13,919 bases of DNA, from positions 1-13,919 of the forward strand of contig JAVMKJ010000168.1 of assembly GCA_031732855.1 (NCBI GenBank), given 5' to 3'. Origin of the DNA: JAVMKJ01 sp031732855 (lineage in GTDB: Bacteria > Pseudomonadota > Gammaproteobacteria > Competibacterales > Competibacteraceae). This document shows, one piece after another, positions 6,805-13,767 of this stretch (position 1 is its first letter; each line of letters opens with the position of its first letter). Under the pieces are notes generated by a model, which was not told where the DNA came from, did not search any database, and worked only from the letters and a program-made list of their open reading frames with translations. The translations under genes were made by a program, and so were the position numbers.

Positions 6805-6912
6805 CAACCCCCCACCCCAGCCCTCCCCCACAAGGGGGGAGGGAGCCTTGCGAAACAGTCCGTTGTTAAACTCCCCCTTCCCTCGCGGGAGGGGGTTGGG
6901 GGGAGGGGGATG
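6805..6912. repeat. REPIN-like pair of inverted palindromic units
   Basis: Unit A is an ACCCCCCACCCCAGCC run leading into the palindrome CCCTCCCCC (6821-6829) / GGGGGAGGG (6835-6843). Unit B starts with CCCCCTTCCC (6873-6882), loop TCGC, GGGAGGGGG (6887-6895, one base shorter), then a GTTGGGGGGAGGGGG tail. The tail of B is close to the reverse complement of the head of A. The two units are therefore head-to-head copies of one element about 40 bases long, separated by 27 bases. This is the layout of a REP doublet (REPIN). No RAYT transposase is in the window. Confidence 0.6.
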
Positions 6913-6942
6913 AACGGTTACGATCGAAACAGGGTATTAAGA

Positions 6943-7042
6943 GGCGTTCTTGTACAGCCTCTGGTGAGCTAAGTCGTTGAAAAAAGCCCTCACCCCCAAC
7001 CCCTCTCCCGGAGGGAGAGGGGAGTTTTTGTACAGGTTCTAA
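6943..7042 (+). repeat. 100-base interspersed repeat, copy 1
   Basis: This copy differs from copy 2 (13768-13868) only by one C/T change near its left end and one missing C after the A-run. It begins GGCGTTCTTGTACAGCCTCT and ends GTTTTTGTACAGGTTCTAA, so the word TTGTACAG occurs at both ends in the same direction. The right part is a C-rich lead (CCCTCACCCCCAA) into a perfect 10-bp hairpin and a T-run. This copy ends 15 bases before a start codon. Confidence 0.9.
7000..7029 (+). terminator. Hairpin plus T-run inside repeat copy 1
   Basis: CCCCTCTCCC (7000-7009), loop GGA, GGGAGAGGGG (7013-7022), then AG and five T (7025-7029). This has the form of a Rho-independent terminator on the plus strand. 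It would stop transcripts coming from the CYTH gene, but it also sits directly before the membrane-protein gene at 7058, so that gene needs a promoter inside or just after the repeat. Confidence 0.55.
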
Positions 7043-7057
7043 GAAATCGGAGCGAGC

Positions 7058-8245
7058 ATGATGACGGTCCTTGCGCATGAATCCGATTTGGAATTCGAGC
7101 TGGGTGGGCCGGCATACCGGCTCATGCAACGGATCGGTCTGATCCAGGGCGCTGGCCCTTCCATCGGGAGGCGAGCTATCGGATTCCTGCTGATCACCTG
7201 GGTTCCTCTTCTCATTTTCTCCTCGATCGAGGGCCGGGCGCTCGGGCCGACGCCCCGGGAATCCTTGTTGCTGGACTTTGCCGCTTATGCCCGTTTTTTC
7301 CTGGCCGTGCCGCTGCTCTTCCTGGCTGAAGTCGTCACCGGCCCAAGGCTCCGCGCGGCGGGACTCCATTTCGTCCAGGGCAGCTTCGTTCGGCCGGAAG
7401 ACCTGCCCGCCGTCGAAGCGGCCATTGTCCGGACCGCGCGGAGGCGTGAAGCGCTCCTGCCGGAGCTGATCATGCTCGGCATCGCCCTGTTGGGCGCCTG
7501 GTATTTCACCGTCGAAACCCTGATCGGTGAGGACACGGCTACTTGGCGTTTTATCATGCGCCCGGATGGGATCGGCCTGTCGCCGGCGGGATTCTGGTAC
7601 CAATTCATCGCGGTGCCGATCCTGCAATTCTTCGTTTACCGTTGGTTCTGGCGGCTGATCATCTGGACCCTCTTCCTCCGCGACCTGTCCCGGCTGCCGC
7701 TCAACCTGGTGGCCACCCATCCCGACCGGGCCGGCGGACTGGGTTTTCTCGGTGGAGCCCATGTCTCGCTGGCCATTTTCCCCTTCGCCTTCAGTTGCGT
7801 CCTGAGCGCGTATGTGGCTTTCCAGGTCTATTTCGAGGCCGTGCCGATCGACACGTTCAGAACTCTGTTCGTGATTTACCTGGTGCTGATGGAACTGATC
7901 TGTCTCGGCCCCCTGCTGCTCTTCGTGCCGATGCTGGCCCGGACCCGGCGGGCAGGGCTGCGCCAGTACAGCATCCTGGCCGACACTTACAACCGCGCTT
8001 TCGAACAGAAGTGGGTGACGGGCGAAACGTCGCCGGACGAACCGCTCCTGGGGAGCGCCGACATCCAGTCCCTGGCCGATCTGGGGAACAGCTTCGGGGT
8101 GATCCGGGAGATGAGGCTTTTCCCCTTCAGCCAGCAACAGATCCTCCAGATCGCGGTGATCGCGTCCCTCCCCGGCCTGCCCCTGATTTTCCTGGTGATG
8201 CCCGTGGGGGAGATGCTCAAGCTGCTCGCCGGGGCGCTGCTCTAA
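7058..8245 (+). CDS. Multi-spanning inner-membrane protein, unknown function
   Basis: This encodes 395 residues with no cleavable signal and about seven hydrophobic segments. Approximate positions are 38-58, 74-94, 133-155, 178-207 (long, aromatic, possibly two), 234-255, 267-290 and 365-395. Between the fourth and fifth lies a conserved-looking loop with NLVATHPDRAGGLGFLGG. His, Asp and Arg in that loop are the most likely functional residues. A soluble loop of about 70 residues (about 291-360: RTRRAGLRQYSILADTYN, then acidic) precedes the last helix. I do not know a characterised member, and no transporter signature is seen. A GGAG at 7049-7052 serves either of the tandem ATG codons (7058, 7061). 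The oxidoreductase gene follows after 74 bases on the same strand and is likely co-transcribed. Confidence 0.75.
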   Translation: MMTVLAHESDLEFELGGPAYRLMQRIGLIQGAGPSIGRRAIGFLLITWVPLLIFSSIEGRALGPTPRESLLLDFAAYARFFLAVPLLFLAEVVTGPRLRAAGLHFVQGSFVRPEDLPAVEAAIVRTARRREALLPELIMLGIALLGAWYFTVETLIGEDTATWRFIMRPDGIGLSPAGFWYQFIAVPILQFFVYRWFWRLIIWTLFLRDLSRLPLNLVATHPDRAGGLGFLGGAHVSLAIFPFAFSCVLSAYVAFQVYFEAVPIDTFRTLFVIYLVLMELICLGPLLLFVPMLARTRRAGLRQYSILADTYNRAFEQKWVTGETSPDEPLLGSADIQSLADLGNSFGVIREMRLFPFSQQQILQIAVIASLPGLPLIFLVMPVGEMLKLLAGALL

Positions 8246-8305
8246 ACGTGATTCTTCCGACGTTTGGTCTCGAAATTCTGCTGTCGCTCTTCACCGTCTG
8301 TCATC

Positions 8306-8310
8306 AGGAG
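8306..8310 (+). promoter_or_regulatory. Ribosome binding site that decides a start
   Basis: AGGAG nine bases before the ATG at 8320. The frame is open far upstream (to 7543) but overlaps the membrane-protein gene there, so 8320 is the real start. The FAD-binding strand begins immediately after it. Confidence 0.8.
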
Positions 8311-8319
8311 AAAACACCA

Positions 8320-10044
8320 ATGAAAGTCATCATCGTGGGTGGAGTGGCCGGCGGGGCGTCGTGCGCGGCGCGCCTGCGCAGGCTGGATGAAAAAGCGGAA
8401 ATCCTCATGGTGGAACGCGGACCGTATGTTTCCTACGCGAACTGCGGACTGCCTTACCATGTCGGCGGCGTGATCGAGAAGGAATCAAGCCTGCTCGTGG
8501 CGAGCGAAAAAACCTTCCGCGAACAGTTCGCGGTCGATTGCCGCACGCGCTGCGAGGCGATCCGGATCTCGCCCGAACACAAGACCGTCGATCTGCGCGA
8601 CGTCGCCACCGGCGCGGTGACGACCGAGTCCTACGACAAGCTCGTTCTGTCGCCCGGGGCGTCGTCGATCCGCCCGCCGCTGCCCGGAATCGACCTGCCG
8701 GGGATCTTCGAGGTGAGGACGGTGCCCGACGCCCGGTCCATCCGCGAGTGGATCGAGAAAGGCTCCTTGTTCCTGAGCGGGATGAACAGATACTCGGGAT
8801 TCCAGACGGTGCGGCCCAAGACCCGTGCGGTGGTCGTCGGGGGCGGGTTCATCGGTCTGGAGACGGCGGAAAACCTCGTTCACCGCAGGTTCGACGTCAC
8901 CCTCATCGAGATGGGCGATCAGATCCTGGCGCCGCTCGACCGGGAAATGGCGCTCGTCGTCGAGCGCTTTGTCGAGCGGCACGGCATCCGTCTGGCGCTC
9001 GGCGACGGGGTGGCCGGATTCCAACCATCCGCGAACGGCAACCTGGAGGTGCGGACGCAGTCCGGAAAGGTGCATCCGGCCGACATCGTCATTCTCGCGC
9101 TCGGCGTGCGCCCGGACACCAGCCTGGCCAGGACCGCCGGGCTGGAGATCGGCCCGCGCGGCGGCATCCGGGTCGACGACCGGATGCGCACGAGCAACCC
9201 GGACATCTTCGCGGTCGGCGACGCCATCGAAGTGAAGGACTTCGTGACCGGCGAGTGGAGTCTCGTCGCGCTCGCCGGGCCGGCGAACCGGCAGGGCCGC
9301 ATCGCCGCCGATGTAATCGCCGGGCGCGACTCCCGCTACCGCGGCACCCAGGGCACCGCGATCATCGGACTATTCGGCGCGACCGCCGCCTGGACCGGCG
9401 CCAGCGAGAAGACCCTCAAGCGGCGCGGCGACCAGGATTACGAGAAGATCTACCTCTACCCGAACTCGCACGCCGGCTACTACCCAGGTGCCCGGCCGAT
9501 CGCGATGAAGGTCCTCTTCCGCAAGTCCGACGGACGCCTGCTCGGCGCGCAAGCCCTCGGCGAGGACAACGTCGACAAGCGGATCAGCGCCCTGGCCATG
9601 GCGCTCCAAATGGGTGCGACGATTTACGAACTCGAGGAAGCCGAGCTGTGCTACGCGCCCCAGTTCGGCAGCGCGAAGGATCCAGTCAACTTCGCGGGGA
9701 TGGTCGCTGCCGATGTTTTACGTGGCGACATGCCGCTGGTTCACTGGGATACGGCCAGGACGGGATTCCTCCTGGACGTGCGCGAACCGATGGAACTCGC
9801 GGTGGAAAATGTCCCGGAGGCTCTCGATATCCCCCTCGGGCAACTCCGCGCCCGTCTCGGCGAACTTCCCCGCGACCGCGAGATTCACGTCATCTGCCGT
9901 TCCGGCCAGCGCGCCTACCTGGCGACGCGGATTCTTCTGCAAAATGGATTCAAGGCCAGGAACATCTCCGGCGGGATGCTTTCGCTCGCGCACAACCACC
10001 TGTTCGGGACGGACCAGCAAGAGGGATATGGCAATCCTGCTTGA
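8320..10044 (+). CDS. CoA-disulfide/persulfide reductase with C-terminal rhodanese
   Basis: This encodes 574 residues. Residues 1-~450 are a two-dinucleotide-binding flavoprotein. The FAD site is KVIIVGGVAGGASCAAR (2-18). The redox Cys42 lies in SYANCGLPY, the single-cysteine motif of CoA-disulfide reductases. The NAD(P)H site is VVVGGGFIGLE (171-181), and the second FAD site is IFAVGDA (296-302). A dimerisation domain with YPNSHAGYYPGA and LYAP-like ELCYAPQFGSAKDPVN follows. Residues ~475-574 are a rhodanese domain with the active-site loop CRSGQR, Cys526. This is the CoADR-Rhd architecture, known in NADH-dependent persulfide reductases and CoA-disulfide reductases. These reduce CoA or glutathione persulfides or disulfides, linked to elemental sulfur, sulfide or redox balance in the cytoplasm. 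Both cysteines are present and the protein looks intact. Exact substrate is inferred only at family level. Confidence 0.9.
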   Translation: MKVIIVGGVAGGASCAARLRRLDEKAEILMVERGPYVSYANCGLPYHVGGVIEKESSLLVASEKTFREQFAVDCRTRCEAIRISPEHKTVDLRDVATGAVTTESYDKLVLSPGASSIRPPLPGIDLPGIFEVRTVPDARSIREWIEKGSLFLSGMNRYSGFQTVRPKTRAVVVGGGFIGLETAENLVHRRFDVTLIEMGDQILAPLDREMALVVERFVERHGIRLALGDGVAGFQPSANGNLEVRTQSGKVHPADIVILALGVRPDTSLARTAGLEIGPRGGIRVDDRMRTSNPDIFAVGDAIEVKDFVTGEWSLVALAGPANRQGRIAADVIAGRDSRYRGTQGTAIIGLFGATAAWTGASEKTLKRRGDQDYEKIYLYPNSHAGYYPGARPIAMKVLFRKSDGRLLGAQALGEDNVDKRISALAMALQMGATIYELEEAELCYAPQFGSAKDPVNFAGMVAADVLRGDMPLVHWDTARTGFLLDVREPMELAVENVPEALDIPLGQLRARLGELPRDREIHVICRSGQRAYLATRILLQNGFKARNISGGMLSLAHNHLFGTDQQEGYGNPA

Positions 10045-10046
10045 AC

Positions 10047-10083
10047 GGCTGAAAATCAGCTATCGGATGGCCAATTTTCAGCC
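10047..10083. terminator. Inverted repeat between convergent genes
   Basis: GGCTGAAAAT (10047-10056) and ATTTTCAGCC (10074-10083) are perfect reverse complements around a 17-base loop. It sits three bases after the oxidoreductase stop and downstream of the convergent ATPase gene, so it could end transcription from both sides. The A/T-rich inner ends give only four T. A second TTTCAG/CTGAAA pair occurs at 10105-10110 and 10125-10130. Confidence 0.5.
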
Positions 10084-10192
10084 ACACTTCGGAGTTCCAC
10101 GGTATTTCAGAGGTTTCCGGCGCGCTGAAACTCCGTATTGACCGGAAAAATCTTCTCGGTCCGCCGAATGAAGGTGTTTTGTTTTCCGATCT

Positions 10193-11431
10193 TCATGGCG
10201 ATGCGGGCAACAGCCAACCCCAGGGCAAGGCATGCAGATTTTCACCGAGCGGACGGGCCGATCCACCGTGCAGGACCGCGCCACGCCGAAACCGCCGACC
10301 GGCTCCCAAGCCTTGCTGGAACGCCTTGATGCCGGCGACATCCGCCAGCGTAACCTGGGACGCCGCCTTGATTTCCAGGGCGACCAGAACCCCATTTTTC
10401 TCCAGGACGAAGTCCACCTCCCGGCCGGAGCGGTCCCGCCAGAAATAAAGCCGGCGACTGGTCAAATCCAGCGCGCGCCACGTTTGCAGCGACTGGAAAA
10501 TCGCCTGTTCCAGCCAGAATCCCTGATCCAGGCGGCCGGAGAGATCCTGTCGGCTCCGGATGCCCGCCAGCCAGGCCGCCAGCCCGCAATCGCTCCAGTA
10601 CAGCTTGCGGCTTTTCACCAGGCCAGTGGTCGGGTTGGTGGCGTAGGGGGCAAGGCGGGCGATCAGGCAGCCGGTTTCGAGCAGGTTCAGATGGCGATGC
10701 ACCGTCGGCTGCGGCAATGCGGCGTCGCGCGCCAGCTCCGATTGGTTGAGCAGGCGGCCGACCCGGTTGGCGGCCAGTGCCATGAGTCGCTGGAAATCCG
10801 GCAGGCTGGAGACGGCGCTGAGCTGTCTCAGATCGCGTTCCAGATAGGTTTGCACGTAGCCGGCGAACCAGAAGTCGCGGCTTTCTTCCGATGCGGCGGT
10901 CACCGCCGGGGCAAAGCCGCCACGCAGCAGCCAGTCCGGCCAGTAGCCGGTTTCCTCGGGCCAGTCCGTCAACTTGAAATCCGGTTTGAACAGCCGATCC
11001 AGCGGCGCCAGTCCCTCGGGACGCTCCAGCCATTCCGCCGGACAGAACGGCGGCAACTCCAGATAGACGGCGCGTCCCGCCAGCGATTCCGCGACCTGGC
11101 TCATCAGGAGCAGATTGGCCGAGCCGGTGAGCAGAAAGTCGCCGGGCTGGCGCTGGCGGTCGACCTGGCGCTTGAGGGACAGCAGCAGTTCCGGCGCCCG
11201 TTGCACTTCGTCCAGGGTGAGCGGCCGCTCCAGCAGCAGCGAATCGGGATCGGCTTGGGCCTGACCCAGGATGCCCAGGTCGTCCAGGCTCAGGTAGCCG
11301 CGCGGTTCGGGCAGGGAACGGGCCAGCGTGGTTTTGCCGGTTTGCCGAGCGCCGGTCAGAACGACGACCGGCAGCGCCTGCAAAGCGGCTTGCAACGGTT
11401 GGGTTAGCCAACGTATTTTTAAATTATTCAT
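10193..11431 (-). CDS. AAA_14/DUF4143 family ATPase
   Basis: This encodes 412 residues. The N-terminal P-loop domain has Walker A GARQTGKTT (27-35), Walker B LTLDEVQ with Asp73 and Glu74, and the sensor-like LTGSAN (100-105). A middle helical part contains a winged-helix-like stretch with LLNQSELARDAALPQPTVHRHL. The C-terminal DUF4143 region has FWRDRSGREVDFVL and VALEIKAA. Asp340, Glu353 and Lys355 give a PD-(D/E)xK nuclease-like triad pattern. Members are widespread in bacteria and archaea, often on variable genomic islands, and their cellular role is not established. The gene is full length. It stands alone on the minus strand, convergent with the oxidoreductase gene. The ATG at 11431 has no Shine-Dalgarno sequence and lies six bases after a -10-like box. 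Confidence 0.9.
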   Translation of the reverse strand: MNNLKIRWLTQPLQAALQALPVVVLTGARQTGKTTLARSLPEPRGYLSLDDLGILGQAQADPDSLLLERPLTLDEVQRAPELLLSLKRQVDRQRQPGDFLLTGSANLLLMSQVAESLAGRAVYLELPPFCPAEWLERPEGLAPLDRLFKPDFKLTDWPEETGYWPDWLLRGGFAPAVTAASEESRDFWFAGYVQTYLERDLRQLSAVSSLPDFQRLMALAANRVGRLLNQSELARDAALPQPTVHRHLNLLETGCLIARLAPYATNPTTGLVKSRKLYWSDCGLAAWLAGIRSRQDLSGRLDQGFWLEQAIFQSLQTWRALDLTSRRLYFWRDRSGREVDFVLEKNGVLVALEIKAASQVTLADVAGIKAFQQGLGAGRRFRRGAVLHGGSARPLGENLHALPWGWLLPASP

Positions 11432-11460
11432 GATATGATTAAAATTGATTCATGATGTGA
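11426..11460. promoter_or_regulatory. Two 13-base direct repeats over the ATPase promoter
   Basis: ATTCATGATATGA (11426-11438) and ATTCATGATGTGA (11448-11460) differ at one base and start 22 bases apart, which is two helical turns. Each contains the palindrome TCATGA. One copy fills the -35/-10 spacer and the other covers the predicted transcription start and the start codon. This is how a repressor operator would be placed. No regulator gene is adjacent, although the ATPase has a possible winged helix. Confidence 0.5.
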
Positions 11461-11466
11461 AATCAA
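11438..11466 (-). promoter_or_regulatory. Predicted leaderless promoter of the ATPase gene
   Basis: Read on the minus strand: TTGATT (-35, plus-strand 11461-11466), a 17-base spacer, TTTAAT (-10, 11438-11443), then CATATC and the ATG. Spacing is ideal, with 4/6 and 5/6 matches to the sigma-70 consensus. A start site about seven bases after the -10 box falls on the ATG itself, matching the absence of a Shine-Dalgarno sequence. Confidence 0.55.
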
Positions 11467-11610
11467 GGCTTAACCTTTGGGGCCGTCCCCCGCAACGACC
11501 AGGAACTGGCTGTGCTCACCCGATCCATGCTGGATGTTCTGCTCGAGCTGGGTGCCTGGGTGGAGGCGCCGGCCACCGACATCGAGGTGGAGCGTACCTT
11601 ACCCATTCGA
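11461..11610 (+). pseudogene. Likely remnant of a truncated gene
   Basis: The plus-strand frame containing 11491-11493 encodes a protein-like run: VPRNDQELAVL, TRSMLDVLLELGAWVEAP, then ATDIEVERT. This resembles, from memory, a conserved segment of ~400-residue uncharacterised proteobacterial proteins (an RSxxEIxxxTRSMLxIL type motif). The frame has a stop at 11458-11460, no ribosome binding site and no start before the motif, and after about 11610 the sequence becomes Pro/Arg-rich and unlike a protein. Both ends of the supposed gene are missing. It directly abuts the ATPase promoter. A chance reading frame in GC-rich DNA is the alternative. Confidence 0.35.
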
Positions 11611-11692
11611 TCACGGCTGCGCCCCTCTCCCCTCGCCCTGAGCGAAACGCGACTGGCGACGTTTTTCACTGGGTACGGCGATCCGGAAATCC

Positions 11693-13009
11693 GTGATCCT
11701 AAGACGAGATACGCTCTTGAAAAGGCACGCATTGGCGATACCGATCTGGCTGATTCCGACGATTTATATGGGCGTGACCGCCATTTGCGGCCTGACTTTG
11801 CCGCGCCTGGAGCAGGAATATCTCCCCGCTTTCAGCCATGGGATGTCGATCGCGTCGGCCCAGGCGACGCTGTCGGCCATCGCTTCCGGCATGATGGCGC
11901 TGACCGGCATCGTGTTCGCGCTCGCTTTTGTCATGGTGCAATTCAGCGCCGTCGCCTATTCCCCGCGTCTGGTGGCCTGGTTTGGCCGCGACCCGGTGCT
12001 CTTCCACTCGCTCGGCCTGTTCGTTGCCACGTTTTCTTATGCCATCGCCACCTTGGCGTGGATCGATCGCGGAGGGGACGGTAGGGTACCCCTGTTCTCA
12101 GTCGTGCTCGTAACGGTGCTGCTGATCCTCAGCATGATGGTTTTCGCCAAGCTGGTGCAGCGGCTGAACGATGTTCAGATCACCAACGTCCTTCATTTCG
12201 TCGGCCAGCAAGGGCGCGAGGTGATTCGGGCGATGTTCCCGCGCCTGGACGCGCCCGCGGGCGCGACGCCGGAGTCGTGGCAAACCGCGGTCGAGGCAGT
12301 CCGGCAGCGCCCGGTCACCCAGACGCTGCGCTACTCGGGCGAGCCGCAGACGGTCGCTAACTTCCAGATCGCTGCCTTGGTCCGGCAGGCCCAGGCGGTG
12401 GATGCCGTGATCGTGATGGAGTGCGCCGTCGGCGACACCCTGACCGAAGATACCCCGCTGCTGCGCGTGCATGGCGGCCGACAGCCGCTGGCGGAGACCC
12501 CGCTCCGGCGGGCGATTCGGCTGGCGCGGGAACGCACCTTCGAGCAGGACCCCAAGTACCCCCTGCGCCTGTTGGTGGACATCGCCATCAAGGCCCTCTC
12601 CCCGGCCATCAACGATCCGACCACGGCGGTTCAGGCCCTCGACCAGATCGAGGATCTCCTGCACCGCCTCGGCCGGCGCGCGCTCGACGCCGGCTGCGTC
12701 GCGGACGAGCAGGGCAACCTGCGACTCGTCATCCCGACGCCCACCTGGGAGGACTACGTGACGCTCTCTTTCGATGAAATCCGTCAGTTTGGCGTCAGTT
12801 CGGTGCAGGTGATGCGCCGGCTACGTTCGGCTCTCCTGGGCTTGATGGATTCCGTGACCGAGGCCGAGCGAAAAGAGGTGGTGCAACGATATCTCCACCA
12901 TTTGAACCTGGTGGTGGAACGTTCGGTGCTCGATGCCGAGGACAAAGTGATGGCGCTGCAGGAAGACCGGCAGGGCCTGGGACTGTCGCGCCGGCGGGCC
13001 GAGCAATAG
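11693..13009 (+). CDS. DUF2254 family inner-membrane protein
   Basis: This encodes 438 residues. Four transmembrane helices fill the N-terminal third (about 16-38, 60-90, 103-125 and 131-155). They are followed by a soluble cytoplasmic domain of about 280 residues. The diagnostic DUF2254 stretch is present: LLVDIAIKALSPAINDPTTA, then VQALDQIEDLL. It is preceded by FEQDPKYPLR. A region with ECAVGDTLTEDTPLLRVHG looks like a small beta domain. Function of the family is unknown; the fold suggests a membrane sensor or channel-like protein. The start is uncertain. GTG at 11693 gives the longest fitting N-terminus, but there is no strong ribosome binding site, and TTG codons shortly downstream (11717 and after) are alternatives. 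The next membrane-protein gene follows after 60 bases. Confidence 0.85.
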   Translation: MILRRDTLLKRHALAIPIWLIPTIYMGVTAICGLTLPRLEQEYLPAFSHGMSIASAQATLSAIASGMMALTGIVFALAFVMVQFSAVAYSPRLVAWFGRDPVLFHSLGLFVATFSYAIATLAWIDRGGDGRVPLFSVVLVTVLLILSMMVFAKLVQRLNDVQITNVLHFVGQQGREVIRAMFPRLDAPAGATPESWQTAVEAVRQRPVTQTLRYSGEPQTVANFQIAALVRQAQAVDAVIVMECAVGDTLTEDTPLLRVHGGRQPLAETPLRRAIRLARERTFEQDPKYPLRLLVDIAIKALSPAINDPTTAVQALDQIEDLLHRLGRRALDAGCVADEQGNLRLVIPTPTWEDYVTLSFDEIRQFGVSSVQVMRRLRSALLGLMDSVTEAERKEVVQRYLHHLNLVVERSVLDAEDKVMALQEDRQGLGLSRRRAEQ

Positions 13010-13059
13010 GGAGACCGCTACCTAGTCCTGAGCAATCGGGGTGGGTTCGATGAATTGAC

Positions 13060-13064
13060 GGAGG
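13060..13064 (+). promoter_or_regulatory. Ribosome binding site that decides a start
   Basis: GGAGG five bases before the ATG at 13070. The upstream in-frame TTG at 13055 lies before this site, so the ATG is preferred. Confidence 0.75.
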
Positions 13065-13069
13065 ACGTG

Positions 13070-13765
13070 ATGCAAACGGAAACAACCTCGACTGCCGCGC
13101 GCCTGCGAGCGCCGCGCGCCGCCGCCATCGCCGGCATCCTCTTCGCGGTCCTGTTGATGGCCAGCTTGTTGCTGATCCGGCTCGCCGTCCCGGCCGATCC
13201 GCTGGAAGCGGGAGCCTGGCTGCAAACCCGCTTGAATACAGTGGCGCTGGCGCTGAACCTGGTGCCGTTCGCCGGCATCGCCTTCCTGTGGTTCATCGGC
13301 GTACTGCGCGACCGCCTGGGGGAGCGGGAAGACCGCTTTTTCGCCACCGTCTTTCTCGGCAGCGGGCTGCTGTTCCTGGCCATGCTGTTCATGTCGGCGG
13401 CGATGGTGGGCGGTCTCATCATCGCCTACACGGCGGACCCCACCCGGATCGTCGGCTCCGCCACCTTCACCTCCGCTCGCGCCATCGCGTATGAAGTCAT
13501 GAACATTTACGCGATCAAGATGGCCGGAGTGTTCATGATCGCGACGTCCACCCTCGCGCTCCGCACCCGATTCATCGCCCGCTGGATCGCGTGGCTCGGT
13601 TACGCGGTGGCGCTGCTGCTCCTGCTCAGCAGTCGCTACATCGAGGGGATTTTGCTGGTCTTCCCGCTGTGGGTGCTGCTGATCAGTCTTTACATTCTGA
13701 TCGACAACCTGCGCCAACCGTCGCGAACGGCGGCTATCATTCTGGAAAACGAACGCCACAAGTAA
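13070..13765 (+). CDS. Six-helix membrane protein of unknown function
   Basis: This encodes 231 residues from the ATG at 13070. A short polar N-terminus (QTETTSTAARLRAPR) precedes about six hydrophobic helices, in order around AAIAGILFAVLLMASLLL, VALALNLVPFAGIAFLWF, TVFLGSGLLFLAMLFM, NIYAIKMAGVFMIATSTLAL, WIAWLGYAVALLLLL and ILLVFPLWVLLISLYILI. Between helices 2 and 3 a charged loop reads GVLRDRLGEREDRFFA, the best-conserved-looking patch and the likely signature of the family. Similar proteins occur, from memory, in actinobacteria and other bacteria without a known role. There is no signal peptide and no cofactor motif. It is probably co-transcribed with the DUF2254 gene. A repeat with a terminator-like hairpin begins three bases after its stop. 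Confidence 0.75.
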   Translation: MQTETTSTAARLRAPRAAAIAGILFAVLLMASLLLIRLAVPADPLEAGAWLQTRLNTVALALNLVPFAGIAFLWFIGVLRDRLGEREDRFFATVFLGSGLLFLAMLFMSAAMVGGLIIAYTADPTRIVGSATFTSARAIAYEVMNIYAIKMAGVFMIATSTLALRTRFIARWIAWLGYAVALLLLLSSRYIEGILLVFPLWVLLISLYILIDNLRQPSRTAAIILENERHK

Positions 13766-13767
13766 GG

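Larger units (their letters stand above)
6740..7057. other. 318-base non-coding stretch made of hairpins and repeats
   Basis: There is no gene here. It holds, in order, the nested hairpin at 6744-6788, two palindromic C/G-rich units in opposite orientation (6805-6843 and 6871-6912), a 30-base spacer, and the ~100-base repeat at 6943-7042. The next gene starts 16 bases after that repeat. The frames that run through it on both strands encode only Pro/Ser/Gly-rich peptides from the repeats. Confidence 0.7.

Noticed and set aside
6805..7042. CRISPR-like array because of several similar short palindromes in a row
   Set aside because: The units differ in sequence, are in mixed orientation and have irregular spacers. 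No cas gene is present. REP-type repeats explain it better.
6866..8137. 423-codon minus-strand frame across the membrane-protein gene and repeats
   Set aside because: Its sequence is Gln/Glu/Pro/Arg-rich and its end is encoded by the repeats. The plus-strand frame has regular hydrophobic helices, which fits a real gene.
8538..10052. 504-codon plus-strand frame inside the oxidoreductase gene
   Set aside because: It is an Arg/Pro/Gly-rich out-of-frame reading of the CoADR-rhodanese gene, whose own frame carries all cofactor motifs.
10232..11407. 391-codon plus-strand frame opposite the ATPase gene
   Set aside because: It is Gln/Arg/Gly-rich with no motif, while the minus strand has intact Walker A and B and DUF4143 motifs.
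10193..11431. ATPase as the toxin or effector of a defence system
   Set aside because: It has no partner gene, and its flanks are a metabolic enzyme and a remnant. The family alone does not show a defence role.
11445..11696. 83-codon plus-strand frame between the ATPase and DUF2254 genes
   Set aside because: It is a Gly/Arg/Pro/His-rich reading in a different frame from the protein-like remnant, and it has no ribosome binding site.
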